In this document: one piece after another, positions 42,774-51,298 of the stretch
Layout of the letters: the number at the start of each line of letters is the position of its first letter
How positions within the stretch are numbered: position 1 is the stretch's first letter
The notes under the pieces: generated by a model
The model's database searches: none
What the model was told of the DNA's origin: nothing
Seen by the model: the letters and a program-made list of their open reading frames with translations, nothing else
Program-made: the position numbers and the translations under genes
From: Profundibacter sp033851955
GTDB lineage: Bacteria > Pseudomonadota > Alphaproteobacteria > Rhodobacterales > Rhodobacteraceae
NCBI GenBank assembly: GCA_033851955.1
Contig: JAWSVK010000018.1
Location: 1 to 64,000, forward strand
Length of the DNA: 64,000 nucleotides
Direction: 5' to 3'

Positions 42774-44078
42774 TTAGCCGAACATTGAGTTTGGTATAAA
42801 TAATGCGATCTGCGGAAAGACGATCAGCAGCACCAAAGCCACAAACATCGCCAGCCAAAAGGGGAATACCCCCCTGAAAATGGTCGACATTGGCACACCG
42901 GGCGCGATGCCTTTGACCACAAAGACATTGATGCCGACGGGCGGCGTTATCATGCCCATTTCGATCACGATAACGGCGATCACCCCGAACCAGATCGGGT
43001 CATATCCAAGGGTCAAAATCACCGGATAAACAATCGGAATCGTAATCACGAGCATCGAAAGCGCGTCCATGAACATGCCCAAGACCACATAGGCCAACAA
43101 GATGACAATCAGCGTGCCCGTCGCCCCAAACCCCAATCCGGCCAGCACATCATTCAGCCCCTGCGGGATTTGTGTGAACGCTAAAAATGGGCTAAAAATA
43201 CCCGCGCCAATGACAATCATATAGAGCATGGTGCTGGTTTTAACGGTCTCCAAAAACACCCCGTGAAGTGCGCTTACGCTTAACCGCCGCCCAATCAAGG
43301 CAAAAACCAACACAAGGAAAGCCCCGACACCTGCGGCCTCAACGGGGGTGAAAACACCTGCATAGATTCCACCGATCGAAATCATAATGACTGATATCAA
43401 AGGCGCCGCATCAATCAGCCGCGCAAAGCGTTCGCGCAGCGGCACAACGGCCCCGCGCGGACCAGCACTTGGGTCCAAAAATGTGATCAGCCCGATCGCG
43501 CCGATGAACAAAACAGTCAGCAAAATACCCGGCAAAATGCCCGCCATAAACAAGCGGCCAAGCGACTGTTCGGTCAAAATTGAATAGAGCACAAACCCCG
43601 TTGAAGGCGGAATAAGAAACCCAAGCGTGCCCCCCGCCGCCACCGATCCCGTGGCCAAACGGTCATGATAACCAAAGCGCTTCATCTCGGGGATCGCCAC
43701 CCGCCCGATGGTCACGGCCGTCGCCACGGACGACCCGCTCACCGCCGAAAACGCCGCACAGCCAAGGATCGAAGCCGAAGCCAGCCCGCCGCGAAACCGT
43801 CCGACCCACGCATAGGCCAATTCGTACAGCCCACGGCTAAACCCCGCCGCCGACGATATATTGCCCATCAAAATGAACAGCGGAATGACGATCAATGAAT
43901 AAGACGACACCGCCGAAAACGTCTCGGACGACAGCACAGCAACGGCAGACCTCTGCCCGTTCAACACCCATGTGCCGAAAAATCCAGCCGCCAACATGGC
44001 CATCGCCACCGGCACCCGCAGCCCCAACAACAGGAACATGCCGGCGATGCCCAAAAAGCCGATTGTAATATCCGTCAT
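42774..44078 (-). CDS. dctM: TRAP transporter large permease (DctM)
   Basis: This is the twelve-helix membrane subunit of a tripartite ATP-independent periplasmic transporter, which uses an ion gradient for import. Typical segments are IGFLGIAGMFLLLGLRVPVAMAML, SAAGFSRGLYELAYAWVGRFRGGLASASILGCAAFSAVSGSSVATA and IEMGMITPPVGINVFVVKG. I placed the start at 44078 (MTDITIGF), which overlaps the dctQ stop as ATGA. The frame open to 44177 adds 33 residues that are not family-like. It is followed 32 nt later by the P450 gene. Confidence 0.95.
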   Translation of the reverse strand: MTDITIGFLGIAGMFLLLGLRVPVAMAMLAAGFFGTWVLNGQRSAVAVLSSETFSAVSSYSLIVIPLFILMGNISSAAGFSRGLYELAYAWVGRFRGGLASASILGCAAFSAVSGSSVATAVTIGRVAIPEMKRFGYHDRLATGSVAAGGTLGFLIPPSTGFVLYSILTEQSLGRLFMAGILPGILLTVLFIGAIGLITFLDPSAGPRGAVVPLRERFARLIDAAPLISVIMISIGGIYAGVFTPVEAAGVGAFLVLVFALIGRRLSVSALHGVFLETVKTSTMLYMIVIGAGIFSPFLAFTQIPQGLNDVLAGLGFGATGTLIVILLAYVVLGMFMDALSMLVITIPIVYPVILTLGYDPIWFGVIAVIVIEMGMITPPVGINVFVVKGIAPGVPMSTIFRGVFPFWLAMFVALVLLIVFPQIALFIPNSMFG

Positions 44079-44584
44079 GGCTTGCCCCCCAATCGGGCCA
44101 ACAGCGCAACCAACTGCGCCGCAAGGATCACCGCATATAGCCCCATGCCAAATACGATCAGGCCATAAAACGGCCAAAGCGGGATGTTGATCATGTTGCT
44201 GGTGTCGTTAAATTCAAACGCGTCCAACGCCCGCGCGATATAGGATTTCACCAAGAACCCTAGAACGATGACGCCAATCACGCGGTATAAAACATCCGTC
44301 AAAAACCGCCCAAGCCTGCCCAAAACACTGTCCAGCAGATCAATCCGCACATGCGCATCTTGGGTCGTGCAATAAGGCAGCGCCAACATCACCGTGGCAA
44401 CAGAGGCCATCTCCAAAACCTCATTGCCCCCCGGAATTGGCGCGTTGAACGCATAGCGCAGGATCGCGCCGGCAAAGACAAATGTCATCATCAATGCCAA
44501 AACGGCGGCCGACACCGTCGCCAGCCAAACATCGACCCGCCCGAACCACGCCGGACAGGTCTTATTTTCATTTGGCAACGTCAT
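44075..44584 (-). CDS. dctQ: TRAP transporter small permease (DctQ)
   Basis: This four-helix membrane subunit pairs with DctM. Hydrophobic helices are at about 18-39, 55-72, 92-114 and 132-155, and the loop PGGNEVLEMASVATVMLALPYCTTQDAHVRIDLL is characteristic of the family. The ATG directly follows the dctP stop, and the end overlaps dctM. Confidence 0.94.
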   Translation of the reverse strand: MTLPNENKTCPAWFGRVDVWLATVSAAVLALMMTFVFAGAILRYAFNAPIPGGNEVLEMASVATVMLALPYCTTQDAHVRIDLLDSVLGRLGRFLTDVLYRVIGVIVLGFLVKSYIARALDAFEFNDTSNMINIPLWPFYGLIVFGMGLYAVILAAQLVALLARLGGKP

Positions 44585-45580
44585 TTAGTTTTGCAACGCT
44601 TCAACGAAGGCCCGCGCATTCAGCCCCTCGGCCTCGGCGGCGCTGACAACATCTTCAATCACAACAGCGGATGCAGCGTCGAACTCGGCAACAGCTTCAG
44701 GCGTCAGGTCGATCCATTCGCGACCTTCCAACTCTTGGAACATCTTCTTGCCACGGGCCACGCCGCCCAATTGCACCGCATTGCCAATCAACGAAACCTC
44801 GCGGCCCGCCTTATCAAATGCGGCCTTATGCGCGTCCGACAAATCATTGTAGGCATCGCGGTTCATGAACAATGCAAACGGCGAGATCGAGCCATTCATA
44901 CCAGCTGTCACATAGTTTGCGACTTCGCCAATTCGAAAGGCATAGGTCGCCGTGGGGTCGATCAAAATCGCATCAATCACGCCGGTCTGCATCGCGTTAT
45001 AGATTTCCGGCACAGGCATCGAGATCGGCACAGCGCCCCAGCTCTCGACAACCATACCCGCGTTGCGCGATGGCACACGGATTTTCATACCCGCCACATC
45101 CGCCAAACTGCGCACCGGCTTTTCGCGGGTATAAAGAACGTTTTCGCCATTGGTCCAGATCGACAGCAAATGCACGCGCTTAAACTCATCTTGAATGAAT
45201 TCAATATTGTCCCAAATCGTTTGGGTCGCATCCTCTTGCGTGACGACACCCGGCAATTCAGTCATCAGCGTCATCGGAAATTTCGAGGCCGTGTAACCCG
45301 GCAGCCCAAACGTAATCTCGGCCACCCCGTTCAGCGCACGATCATATTGTTCGGTCGGATTGCCGCCAAGCGCGCCACCTGGAAACACCTTGATGGTCAC
45401 CTCGCCATTCGTTGCTGCGGTAATTTTCTCGGCCAAAACGCCGTAAACTTTTTCCTGATACGGATGCTGCGGCGGCAACCAATCGGCCAGTTTCATTTCT
45501 TGTGCCGTCGCCACGGTCGTGCTGGCGATTGCGGTGAAAAGGGCAGCATATGCCACCCGTTTGATTTGATTAATTTTCAT
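44585..45580 (-). CDS. dctP: TRAP transporter substrate-binding protein (DctP)
   Basis: This is a periplasmic solute receptor of the DctP family. A Sec signal peptide ends near ATAQE (residue 27). The conserved binding Arg probably lies in MKIRVPSRNAG (about 170), and ALNGVAEITFG is a common N-lobe motif. GGGAGGACAC precedes the ATG. It is the first gene of the TRAP-P450-ferredoxin-marR unit, so the transported compound is probably the P450 substrate or a precursor, perhaps an aromatic carboxylate. Confidence 0.95.
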   Translation of the reverse strand: MKINQIKRVAYAALFTAIASTTVATAQEMKLADWLPPQHPYQEKVYGVLAEKITAATNGEVTIKVFPGGALGGNPTEQYDRALNGVAEITFGLPGYTASKFPMTLMTELPGVVTQEDATQTIWDNIEFIQDEFKRVHLLSIWTNGENVLYTREKPVRSLADVAGMKIRVPSRNAGMVVESWGAVPISMPVPEIYNAMQTGVIDAILIDPTATYAFRIGEVANYVTAGMNGSISPFALFMNRDAYNDLSDAHKAAFDKAGREVSLIGNAVQLGGVARGKKMFQELEGREWIDLTPEAVAEFDAASAVVIEDVVSAAEAEGLNARAFVEALQN

Positions 45581-45618
45581 TGTGTCCTCCCATTCGGAAA
45601 GACTGAGGTAGCATAAAC

Positions 45619-45648
45619 AAGTTGCTATGACAACTTGCTATAGCAACT
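45619..45648. promoter_or_regulatory. Tandem operator-like dyads upstream of dctP
   Basis: Two overlapping dyads are present: AAGTTG-CTATGA-CAACTT (perfect 6-bp arms) and TTGCTATAGCAA (12-bp perfect palindrome). They share the CAACTT/ACTTGC bases and lie about 40-70 bp ahead of the dctP ATG. Size and symmetry fit a MarR-family dimer, and a MarR gene closes this operon. Confidence 0.6.
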
Positions 45649-45710
45649 AATTAAGCAAACTCAGGCAAACCCGCTGTCAAATTTGCCGCCAAACCTTCGC
45701 CAAACCTCAC

Positions 45711-46190
45711 CTAAAGAGAGCCCTCTTTGACCGCCTGCATCGCAACATATGTCGACGTGCTGGCCACATGCGGCAGGCTCGAAATCTTCTCACCCAGAAC
45801 CTCGCGATAGGCGGTCATATCCTTGACCCGCACCTTCAACAAATAGTCGAAATTCGCCGCCAGCATATGGCATTCCTCAATCTCGGGAACCTTACGCACC
45901 GCCGCGTTAAACGCCGACAAAGATTCCTCGCGGGTGTCCGAAAGACGCACCTCAACAAAGGCCACATGGTTCAGCCCCAAACGGATCGGGTCTAGCAAGG
46001 CGCGGTATCCTGTGATATATCTTTCCTTCTCAAGCCGCTTTAACCGCGCTTGAGTTGGCGACTTTGACAGCCCGATGCGCTGCGCCAATTCGGTGACGCT
46101 GATCCGCCCGTCTGCTGCCATCTCACGCAGAATCGCCTGATCAAAGGCATCCAGCTCTGAAATGTTCATTTTTACCGCAAAATCAACCAT
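45711..46190 (-). CDS. putR: Lrp/AsnC-family regulator, probable proline-responsive activator of putA
   Basis: An N-terminal helix-turn-helix (DQAILREMAADGRISVTELAQRIGLSKSPTQARLKRLEKERYI) is followed by a RAM ligand domain (HVAFVEVRLSDTREESLSAF...). I chose the ATG at 46190 because AAAGGGA lies 7 nt upstream. It is divergent from putA with only about 100 bp between them. In related alphaproteobacteria such an Lrp-type protein (PutR) activates putA when proline is present. That assignment is from context. Confidence 0.88.
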   Translation of the reverse strand: MVDFAVKMNISELDAFDQAILREMAADGRISVTELAQRIGLSKSPTQARLKRLEKERYITGYRALLDPIRLGLNHVAFVEVRLSDTREESLSAFNAAVRKVPEIEECHMLAANFDYLLKVRVKDMTAYREVLGEKISSLPHVASTSTYVAMQAVKEGSL

Positions 46191-46293
46191 TTTAAGTCCC
46201 TTTAACCGCATTTCGACGGGTTTTCGGTAAGATTAGCCTGAATTCATAGCGTAATAAAGATGTAATTGACCATCCTCACAGAAAGCTTCTGCC

Positions 46294-49200
46294 ATGCTCA
46301 GCGCTCATCGCCGAAAAATCGACGCCACCCTTCACGCAGATGAGGCAGGCACCGTCGCCAGCCTGACCAAAAGCGCGGCCTTAACGGCAACGACGCGCCA
46401 TCAAATCAGCGCCCGCGCCACTCAATTGGTCCGTGACATCCGTTCCTCGGCCAAACCCGGCTTGATGGAAGTTTTTCTGGCTGAATACGGTCTCTCCACC
46501 GACGAGGGCATCGCGCTGATGTGCTTGGCCGAAGCCCTGCTGCGGGTCCCCGACGCCAGCACCATCGACGCGCTGATCGAGGATAAACTTGCACCTTCAA
46601 ACTGGGGAAAACACCTCGGAAAATCCTCATCCTCCTTGGTCAACGCCTCGACTTGGGCCTTGATGCTAACCGGCAAAGTTCTGGACGAAGACGAGGCAAC
46701 GCCCAGCATCGCCAGCCACCTGCGCGGCGCCGTCAAACGACTGGGCGAGCCCGTCATTCGCACCGCCGTGGCCCGCGCCATGCGCGAAATGGGCCGCCAG
46801 TTCGTGCTGGGCGAGGACATCGTCAAAGCCATGAAACGCGCCCGCAAAATGGAAGACGACGGCTATACATATTCCTACGACATGCTGGGAGAAGCGGCCC
46901 GCACCGACGCCGATGCCGCCCGCTATCACCTCGCCTATTCCGCCGCTATCACCTCGATCGCCTCGGCCTGCACCCATGACGACATCCGGCAAAACCCCGG
47001 CATTTCGGTCAAATTGTCGGCCCTGCACCCGCGTTACGAAGTCGCCCAAAAATCACGCGTGATCGAACAACTTGTGCCCCGTGTGCGAGCCCTCGCGGGC
47101 CTCGCCAAATCTGCGGGCATGGGCTTTAACATCGACGCCGAAGAGGCCGACCGCCTATCCCTGTCGCTCGATGTAATCGAGGCCGTGTTGTCCGACCCCT
47201 CACTGGCTGGATGGGACGGCTTTGGTGTTGTCGTTCAGGCCTTTGGCCAACGCGCCGGCCCCACCATCGACTACCTTTATGCCTTGTCGCAAAAACTGGA
47301 CCGCCGCATCATGGTCCGACTGGTCAAAGGCGCCTATTGGGACACCGAAATCAAACTCGCCCAAGTCGAGGGGCTTGAGGGTTTTCCAGTCTTCACCCAG
47401 AAAACATCGACTGATATTTCCTACATCTCAAATGCCCGCCGCCTGCTGGGCATGACCGACAGGATCTACCCCCAATTCGCCACCCACAACGCCCACACGG
47501 TTGCCGCCATTTTAGAAATGGCAGATGGCGCCGACACCTATGAATTCCAACGCCTGCACGGCATGGGCGAACGCCTGCACGACATCGTTTTGCAAGCCGA
47601 ACAAACCCGATGTCGCGTCTACGCCCCCGTCGGCGCGCACCGCGACCTGCTGGCTTATTTGGTGCGCCGATTGCTGGAAAACGGTGCCAATTCCTCGTTT
47701 GTGAACCAAATTGTCGATGAGGACGTCGCCCCCGAAATCGTCGCTGCTGATCCGTTTGAATCCGTGTTCTCACCCAGCAATATCAAAACCGGGCCACAGC
47801 TGTTTTCACCTGAACGGCGCAACTCCAAAGGCTGGGACTTAAGTGATGTGCCAACGCTCCAGACCATTGAAGCTGCCCGCGCACCCTACCGGATAGCCAG
47901 CTTCACCGCAGGCCCTCTGATCAACGGCAAGTTCATCAAATCAAAATCCGTTCCGGTTGAAAATCCAGCCGATCACAGCGACACCGTCGGCCATGTTACA
48001 TGGGCCACCGCCAAAGACGTAGACACCGCTATTTCAGGCGCAAGGACATGGGATATTCCCGCCGCCAAACGCGCCGAAGTCTTGAATAAGGCCGCTGATC
48101 TGTATGAGCAAAACTTTGGCCAAATCTTTGCCATCCTATCACGCGAAGCGGGTAAAACCCTGCCCGACGCGGTTGGCGAAGTCCGTGAAGCCGTTGATTT
48201 CTTGCGCTATTACGCGGCTCAATCGCTGAACCACACACTCTCGCCGATCGGGTTGTTCACCTGTATTTCACCGTGGAATTTTCCGCTGGCCATCTTCAGC
48301 GGCCAGATTGCCGCGGCCTTGGCGACTGGTAATGCAACGCTGGCAAAACCGTCAGAACAAACCCCGCTAATCGCCCATTTCGCAGTTTCCTTGCTGCACA
48401 AAGCCGGTGTTCCAACCGGCGCATTACAGCTGTTGACAGGCGACGGGATGATCGGTGCAGCACTCACGTCCGATCCGCGTATCGGCGGCGTTTGTTTCAC
48501 AGGCTCCACAGCTACGGCGCTGAAAATCCGCGCAACCATGGCCGACAACCTTGCCCCCGGCGCGCCGTTGATTGCCGAAACCGGTGGGTTGAACGCGATG
48601 ATCGTCGACAGCACGGCCCTGCCCGAACAAGCTGTCAGCGATATCGTCATGAGCGCCTTTCAATCGGCCGGCCAACGCTGCTCCGCACTGCGTTGCCTTT
48701 ATGTCCAAGAGGACATCGCAGCGGGCATCACAAAAATGTTGCAAGGCGCGATGCAAGAACTGTCCGTTGGCAGCCCGTGGGATTTATCCTGCGACGTTGG
48801 CCCAGTTATTGACGACACCGCACGCAGTGCTATCGACACCTACATCGAGACCGCGAAATCCCAAGGTCGTTTAATCAAACAACTGCCCTGTCCAAAGGGC
48901 GGCTATTTCATTCCGCCAACCTTGATACGGGTGACGAGCATCGCAGATATGAAACGAGAAATCTTTGGCCCCGTGCTGCATATCGCGACTTTTAAAGCCA
49001 GCGAATTGGACCGTGTAATCAATGGCATCAACGCCACTGGATATGGGCTAACCTTTGGGCTGCACACCCGCATTGACGACCGCGTGCAATATATCACCGA
49101 GCGCGTAAACGCTGGTAATATCTACGTCAACCGCAACCAAATTGGTGCGGTCGTTGGCTCGCAACCCTTTGGTGGTGAGGGCTTATCAGGCACAGGACCA

Positions 49201-49710
49201 AAGGCAGGTGGGCCAGCCTACTTGACCCGTTTTCTAAAACATTCAGCGCCCCAGAACACAGGCAACGACGGCGTGCTTGATGTCACCAAAGTGCAAGACC
49301 TGATAACAAAAGCACGGGTTGAAGTTGAGCTTTCGGCCAGTGACCTCCCTGGCCCGACCGGTGAATCCAATCGATTGACCCATCAGGCGCGTCGGCCCGT
49401 TTTATGCTTAGGCCCCTCATCAAAAACCGCCGAGCAGCAGGCCAAATCGGTGCAGGAGTTGGGCGGCATTGCGGTGCTGGCCAACGGGCTTGTGCCCGAG
49501 GCGCTCAGCACCCTCACCGGGTTTTCCGCCGCCGTTTATTGGGGCGAAGCGAGCCGCGTCTATGTGCAAGCGCTTGCCAAACGTAACGGCGCGATCCTGC
49601 CACTGATCACGGGCGGCGTAACTATTGCGGACACCCAGTTGGAACGTCACACTTGCATCGACACGACGGCATCCGGCGGCAACGCGGCGCTGTTGGCCGA
49701 AGCTGGGTAA
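46294..49710 (+). CDS. putA: Bifunctional proline dehydrogenase / L-glutamate gamma-semialdehyde dehydrogenase
   Basis: The protein oxidises proline to glutamate in two steps with internal channelling. The FAD-dependent proline dehydrogenase domain spans about 60-460, with GVSVKLSALHPRYE-like, MVRLVKGAYWDTEIK and YAPVGAHRDLLAYLVRRLLENG segments. The NAD-dependent aldehyde dehydrogenase spans about 530-1000, with general base Glu in ETGGLNA (about 762) and catalytic Cys in QRCSALRCL (about 796). The C-terminal ~100 residues are the remnant found in long PutAs. No N-terminal ribbon-helix-helix DNA-binding domain is visible, so regulation falls to the divergent Lrp gene. Confidence 0.97.
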   Translation: MLSAHRRKIDATLHADEAGTVASLTKSAALTATTRHQISARATQLVRDIRSSAKPGLMEVFLAEYGLSTDEGIALMCLAEALLRVPDASTIDALIEDKLAPSNWGKHLGKSSSSLVNASTWALMLTGKVLDEDEATPSIASHLRGAVKRLGEPVIRTAVARAMREMGRQFVLGEDIVKAMKRARKMEDDGYTYSYDMLGEAARTDADAARYHLAYSAAITSIASACTHDDIRQNPGISVKLSALHPRYEVAQKSRVIEQLVPRVRALAGLAKSAGMGFNIDAEEADRLSLSLDVIEAVLSDPSLAGWDGFGVVVQAFGQRAGPTIDYLYALSQKLDRRIMVRLVKGAYWDTEIKLAQVEGLEGFPVFTQKTSTDISYISNARRLLGMTDRIYPQFATHNAHTVAAILEMADGADTYEFQRLHGMGERLHDIVLQAEQTRCRVYAPVGAHRDLLAYLVRRLLENGANSSFVNQIVDEDVAPEIVAADPFESVFSPSNIKTGPQLFSPERRNSKGWDLSDVPTLQTIEAARAPYRIASFTAGPLINGKFIKSKSVPVENPADHSDTVGHVTWATAKDVDTAISGARTWDIPAAKRAEVLNKAADLYEQNFGQIFAILSREAGKTLPDAVGEVREAVDFLRYYAAQSLNHTLSPIGLFTCISPWNFPLAIFSGQIAAALATGNATLAKPSEQTPLIAHFAVSLLHKAGVPTGALQLLTGDGMIGAALTSDPRIGGVCFTGSTATALKIRATMADNLAPGAPLIAETGGLNAMIVDSTALPEQAVSDIVMSAFQSAGQRCSALRCLYVQEDIAAGITKMLQGAMQELSVGSPWDLSCDVGPVIDDTARSAIDTYIETAKSQGRLIKQLPCPKGGYFIPPTLIRVTSIADMKREIFGPVLHIATFKASELDRVINGINATGYGLTFGLHTRIDDRVQYITERVNAGNIYVNRNQIGAVVGSQPFGGEGLSGTGPKAGGPAYLTRFLKHSAPQNTGNDGVLDVTKVQDLITKARVEVELSASDLPGPTGESNRLTHQARRPVLCLGPSSKTAEQQAKSVQELGGIAVLANGLVPEALSTLTGFSAAVYWGEASRVYVQALAKRNGAILPLITGGVTIADTQLERHTCIDTTASGGNAALLAEAG

Positions 49711-49718
49711 CATTGGTT

Positions 49719-49795
49719 GCGACGCCTAACGGCGTCGCCCCAAGCGCTTTGGCCCCGCTGGGCCCAAAGCGCTGATGCCTGCGGCGCAGGTATTT
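49719..49795 (+). repeat. Triple-hairpin element after putA, with dispersed 3' motif copy 2
   Basis: Three dyads follow the putA stop: GCGACGCC-TAAC-GGCGTCGC, AGCGCTTTGG...CCAAAGCGCT and CCTGC-GGC-GCAGG, then TATTT. The last part (GCCTGCGGCGCAGGTATTT) matches the element after cmk at 33247-33269. The array probably helps to end or protect the putA transcript. Confidence 0.7.
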
Positions 49796-49893
49796 AAAGC
49801 AAGAAGAAGGGAGGAAAGTTTGCGCTTTCGTTTCATCACACAATCTAAATCTGCGCCCTTGACCCTGATAAGCGTATCGGCGAAGTTCTCTAT

Positions 49894-50637
49894 ATGTTTC
49901 CTATTCGTGATCACAACCCGTCCCTGAAAACGCCCTATGTCACCTATGCTTTGATGGCGGTGAATATTTTGGTGTTCCTGACCTATTGGTCCAACCTGCA
50001 TAACCCGCAAATCATCAACAGATTTTTCTATGATTGGGCGATGGTGCCCCAGTTGGTGACCGAAGGAGACCACTTTTATTCAATGATTTCGGCGATGTTT
50101 CTGCATGGCGGCTTTATGCATCTGGCCGGTAACATGCTGTTTTTGTGGATCTTTGGCGACAACCTAGAAGAACAACTGGGCCATGTGCGTTATCTGCTGT
50201 TCTACTTCGCCGTCGGCTTGGCCGCTGGCTTTGCACAAATTCTGGCTGATCCTTCATCGCCCGTACCAGTGGTTGGCGCTTCGGGCGCTATTGCGGGGGT
50301 GATGGGCGCCTATTTGCTCCTGTTCCCCAAGGCGAAGATTGACATCCTGATCATCATCGTGGTGTTTTTCCGAATCTTTCCTGTGCCAGCTTGGATCATG
50401 TTGGGCCTGTGGTTTGCGATCCAATTGTTCAGCGGCGTATCCATCAGTTCTGAGGGCGGCGGCGTTGCCTACTGGGAGCACGCAGGCGGATTTATTGCTG
50501 GAATGTTGTTCATTGTGCCGCTTTGGTTGCGGCTGGGCGGCACGACCTATTGGAACGTCAACCATGGCCACCCACCGCATCCTGATGCCAAATACGAACT
50601 CTCATCCTCCCGCATTCCCAGAATAAAGAGACGCTAA
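49894..50637 (+). CDS. Rhomboid-family intramembrane serine protease
   Basis: This is a six-helix membrane protease. The catalytic Ser is in the GASGAIAGVMGAYL motif (Ser about 130), and the catalytic His is in YWEHAGGFIAGM (about 195). The conserved HGGFMHLAGNMLFLWIFGDNLE segment is in helix 2 and its loop. The 247-aa length is normal. The stop overlaps the next start by one base (TAATG). Substrates are unknown. Confidence 0.94.
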   Translation: MFPIRDHNPSLKTPYVTYALMAVNILVFLTYWSNLHNPQIINRFFYDWAMVPQLVTEGDHFYSMISAMFLHGGFMHLAGNMLFLWIFGDNLEEQLGHVRYLLFYFAVGLAAGFAQILADPSSPVPVVGASGAIAGVMGAYLLLFPKAKIDILIIIVVFFRIFPVPAWIMLGLWFAIQLFSGVSISSEGGGVAYWEHAGGFIAGMLFIVPLWLRLGGTTYWNVNHGHPPHPDAKYELSSSRIPRIKRR

Positions 50638-51002
50638 TGTCCCCTCATAAACTGACCTGCCATTGCGGCGCAGTTGAACTGGCCGTGGAATTAACCGACG
50701 GTCTTAACACCGCGCGCCGCTGCGACTGTTCCTTTTGCCGTCGTCGCGGGGCGATTGCCGTTTCCGCCCCGCTTGAGGGTGTCGAAGTTGTCAAAGGCAC
50801 TGACAAGCTGACGCTTTACACTTGGGGTACGGGTGCCGCCAAACATTATTTTTGTGCGATCTGTGGCAATTACACCCATCATCAACGCCGCTCTAATCCG
50901 AATGAATTTGGCGTCAATGTTGCGGGTATTGAAGGTGTTAATCCCAGCGATCTTGGCGATGTGCCATGGAGCGACGGCGTAAACCACCCTTCAGATAAGT
51001 AA
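50637..51002 (+). CDS. GFA-family zinc protein, 121 aa
   Basis: This is a second GFA/Mss4-like protein in the window. Zinc ligands are in CHCGAVEL, CDCSFCRRRGA and YFCAICGNYTHH, and the last differs from the usual CGxC. The start shares one base with the rhomboid stop. It is not a close copy of the GFA gene at 38086-38490. The substrate is unknown. Confidence 0.9.
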   Translation: MSPHKLTCHCGAVELAVELTDGLNTARRCDCSFCRRRGAIAVSAPLEGVEVVKGTDKLTLYTWGTGAAKHYFCAICGNYTHHQRRSNPNEFGVNVAGIEGVNPSDLGDVPWSDGVNHPSDK

Positions 51003-51225
51003 ATGATTTTAAATCATTATGTCATTTGGCATTGATTCATTTGTTGGCGTAGGCGTCAAGTTCGTCGTTGACCCAATGATTGGCTATGGCCGCACTCGCA
51101 GCAACCGGCGGCTATGTTGTGACGCAACAATTGGCCGGCGATTTTGGACTCCATTCAATCACCCTGAGTTGGCAATTCATCATATCGGTGATGGCGCTTC
51201 GGTGACGATTTAGCTGGTGCAGGGC
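51003..51225 (+). other. Intergenic stretch with a possible decayed small gene
   Basis: Two short frames in different phases (from 51019, and an ATG near 51087 that ends at a TGA near 51205) could be pieces of one small membrane protein, for example TLSWQFIISVMA. The coding signal is weak. I do not call a gene. Confidence 0.3.
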
Positions 51226-51293
51226 TAGCCGCTCATCAGCCCTCGCGGGCTTTTTCGCTCCAACGAAGAGCGCCCGCACGGGAGCGATGAGTG
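51226..51293 (+). repeat. Dispersed palindromic repeat family A, copy 1
   Basis: About 68 bp beginning TAGCCGCTCATCAG and ending GCGATGAGTG, closely matching 61965-62032. Nested dyads are CTCATC/GATGAG (outer) and GCGGGC/GCCCGC (inner), giving one long imperfect hairpin. Confidence 0.75.
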
Positions 51294-51298
51294 ATCTG

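Noticed and set aside
44351..45616. Plus-strand open frame of about 420 codons opposite dctQ/dctP
   Set aside because: Antisense shadow of two clear TRAP genes. The composition (Arg, His, Gln) is typical of such shadows, and there is no domain or ribosome-binding site.
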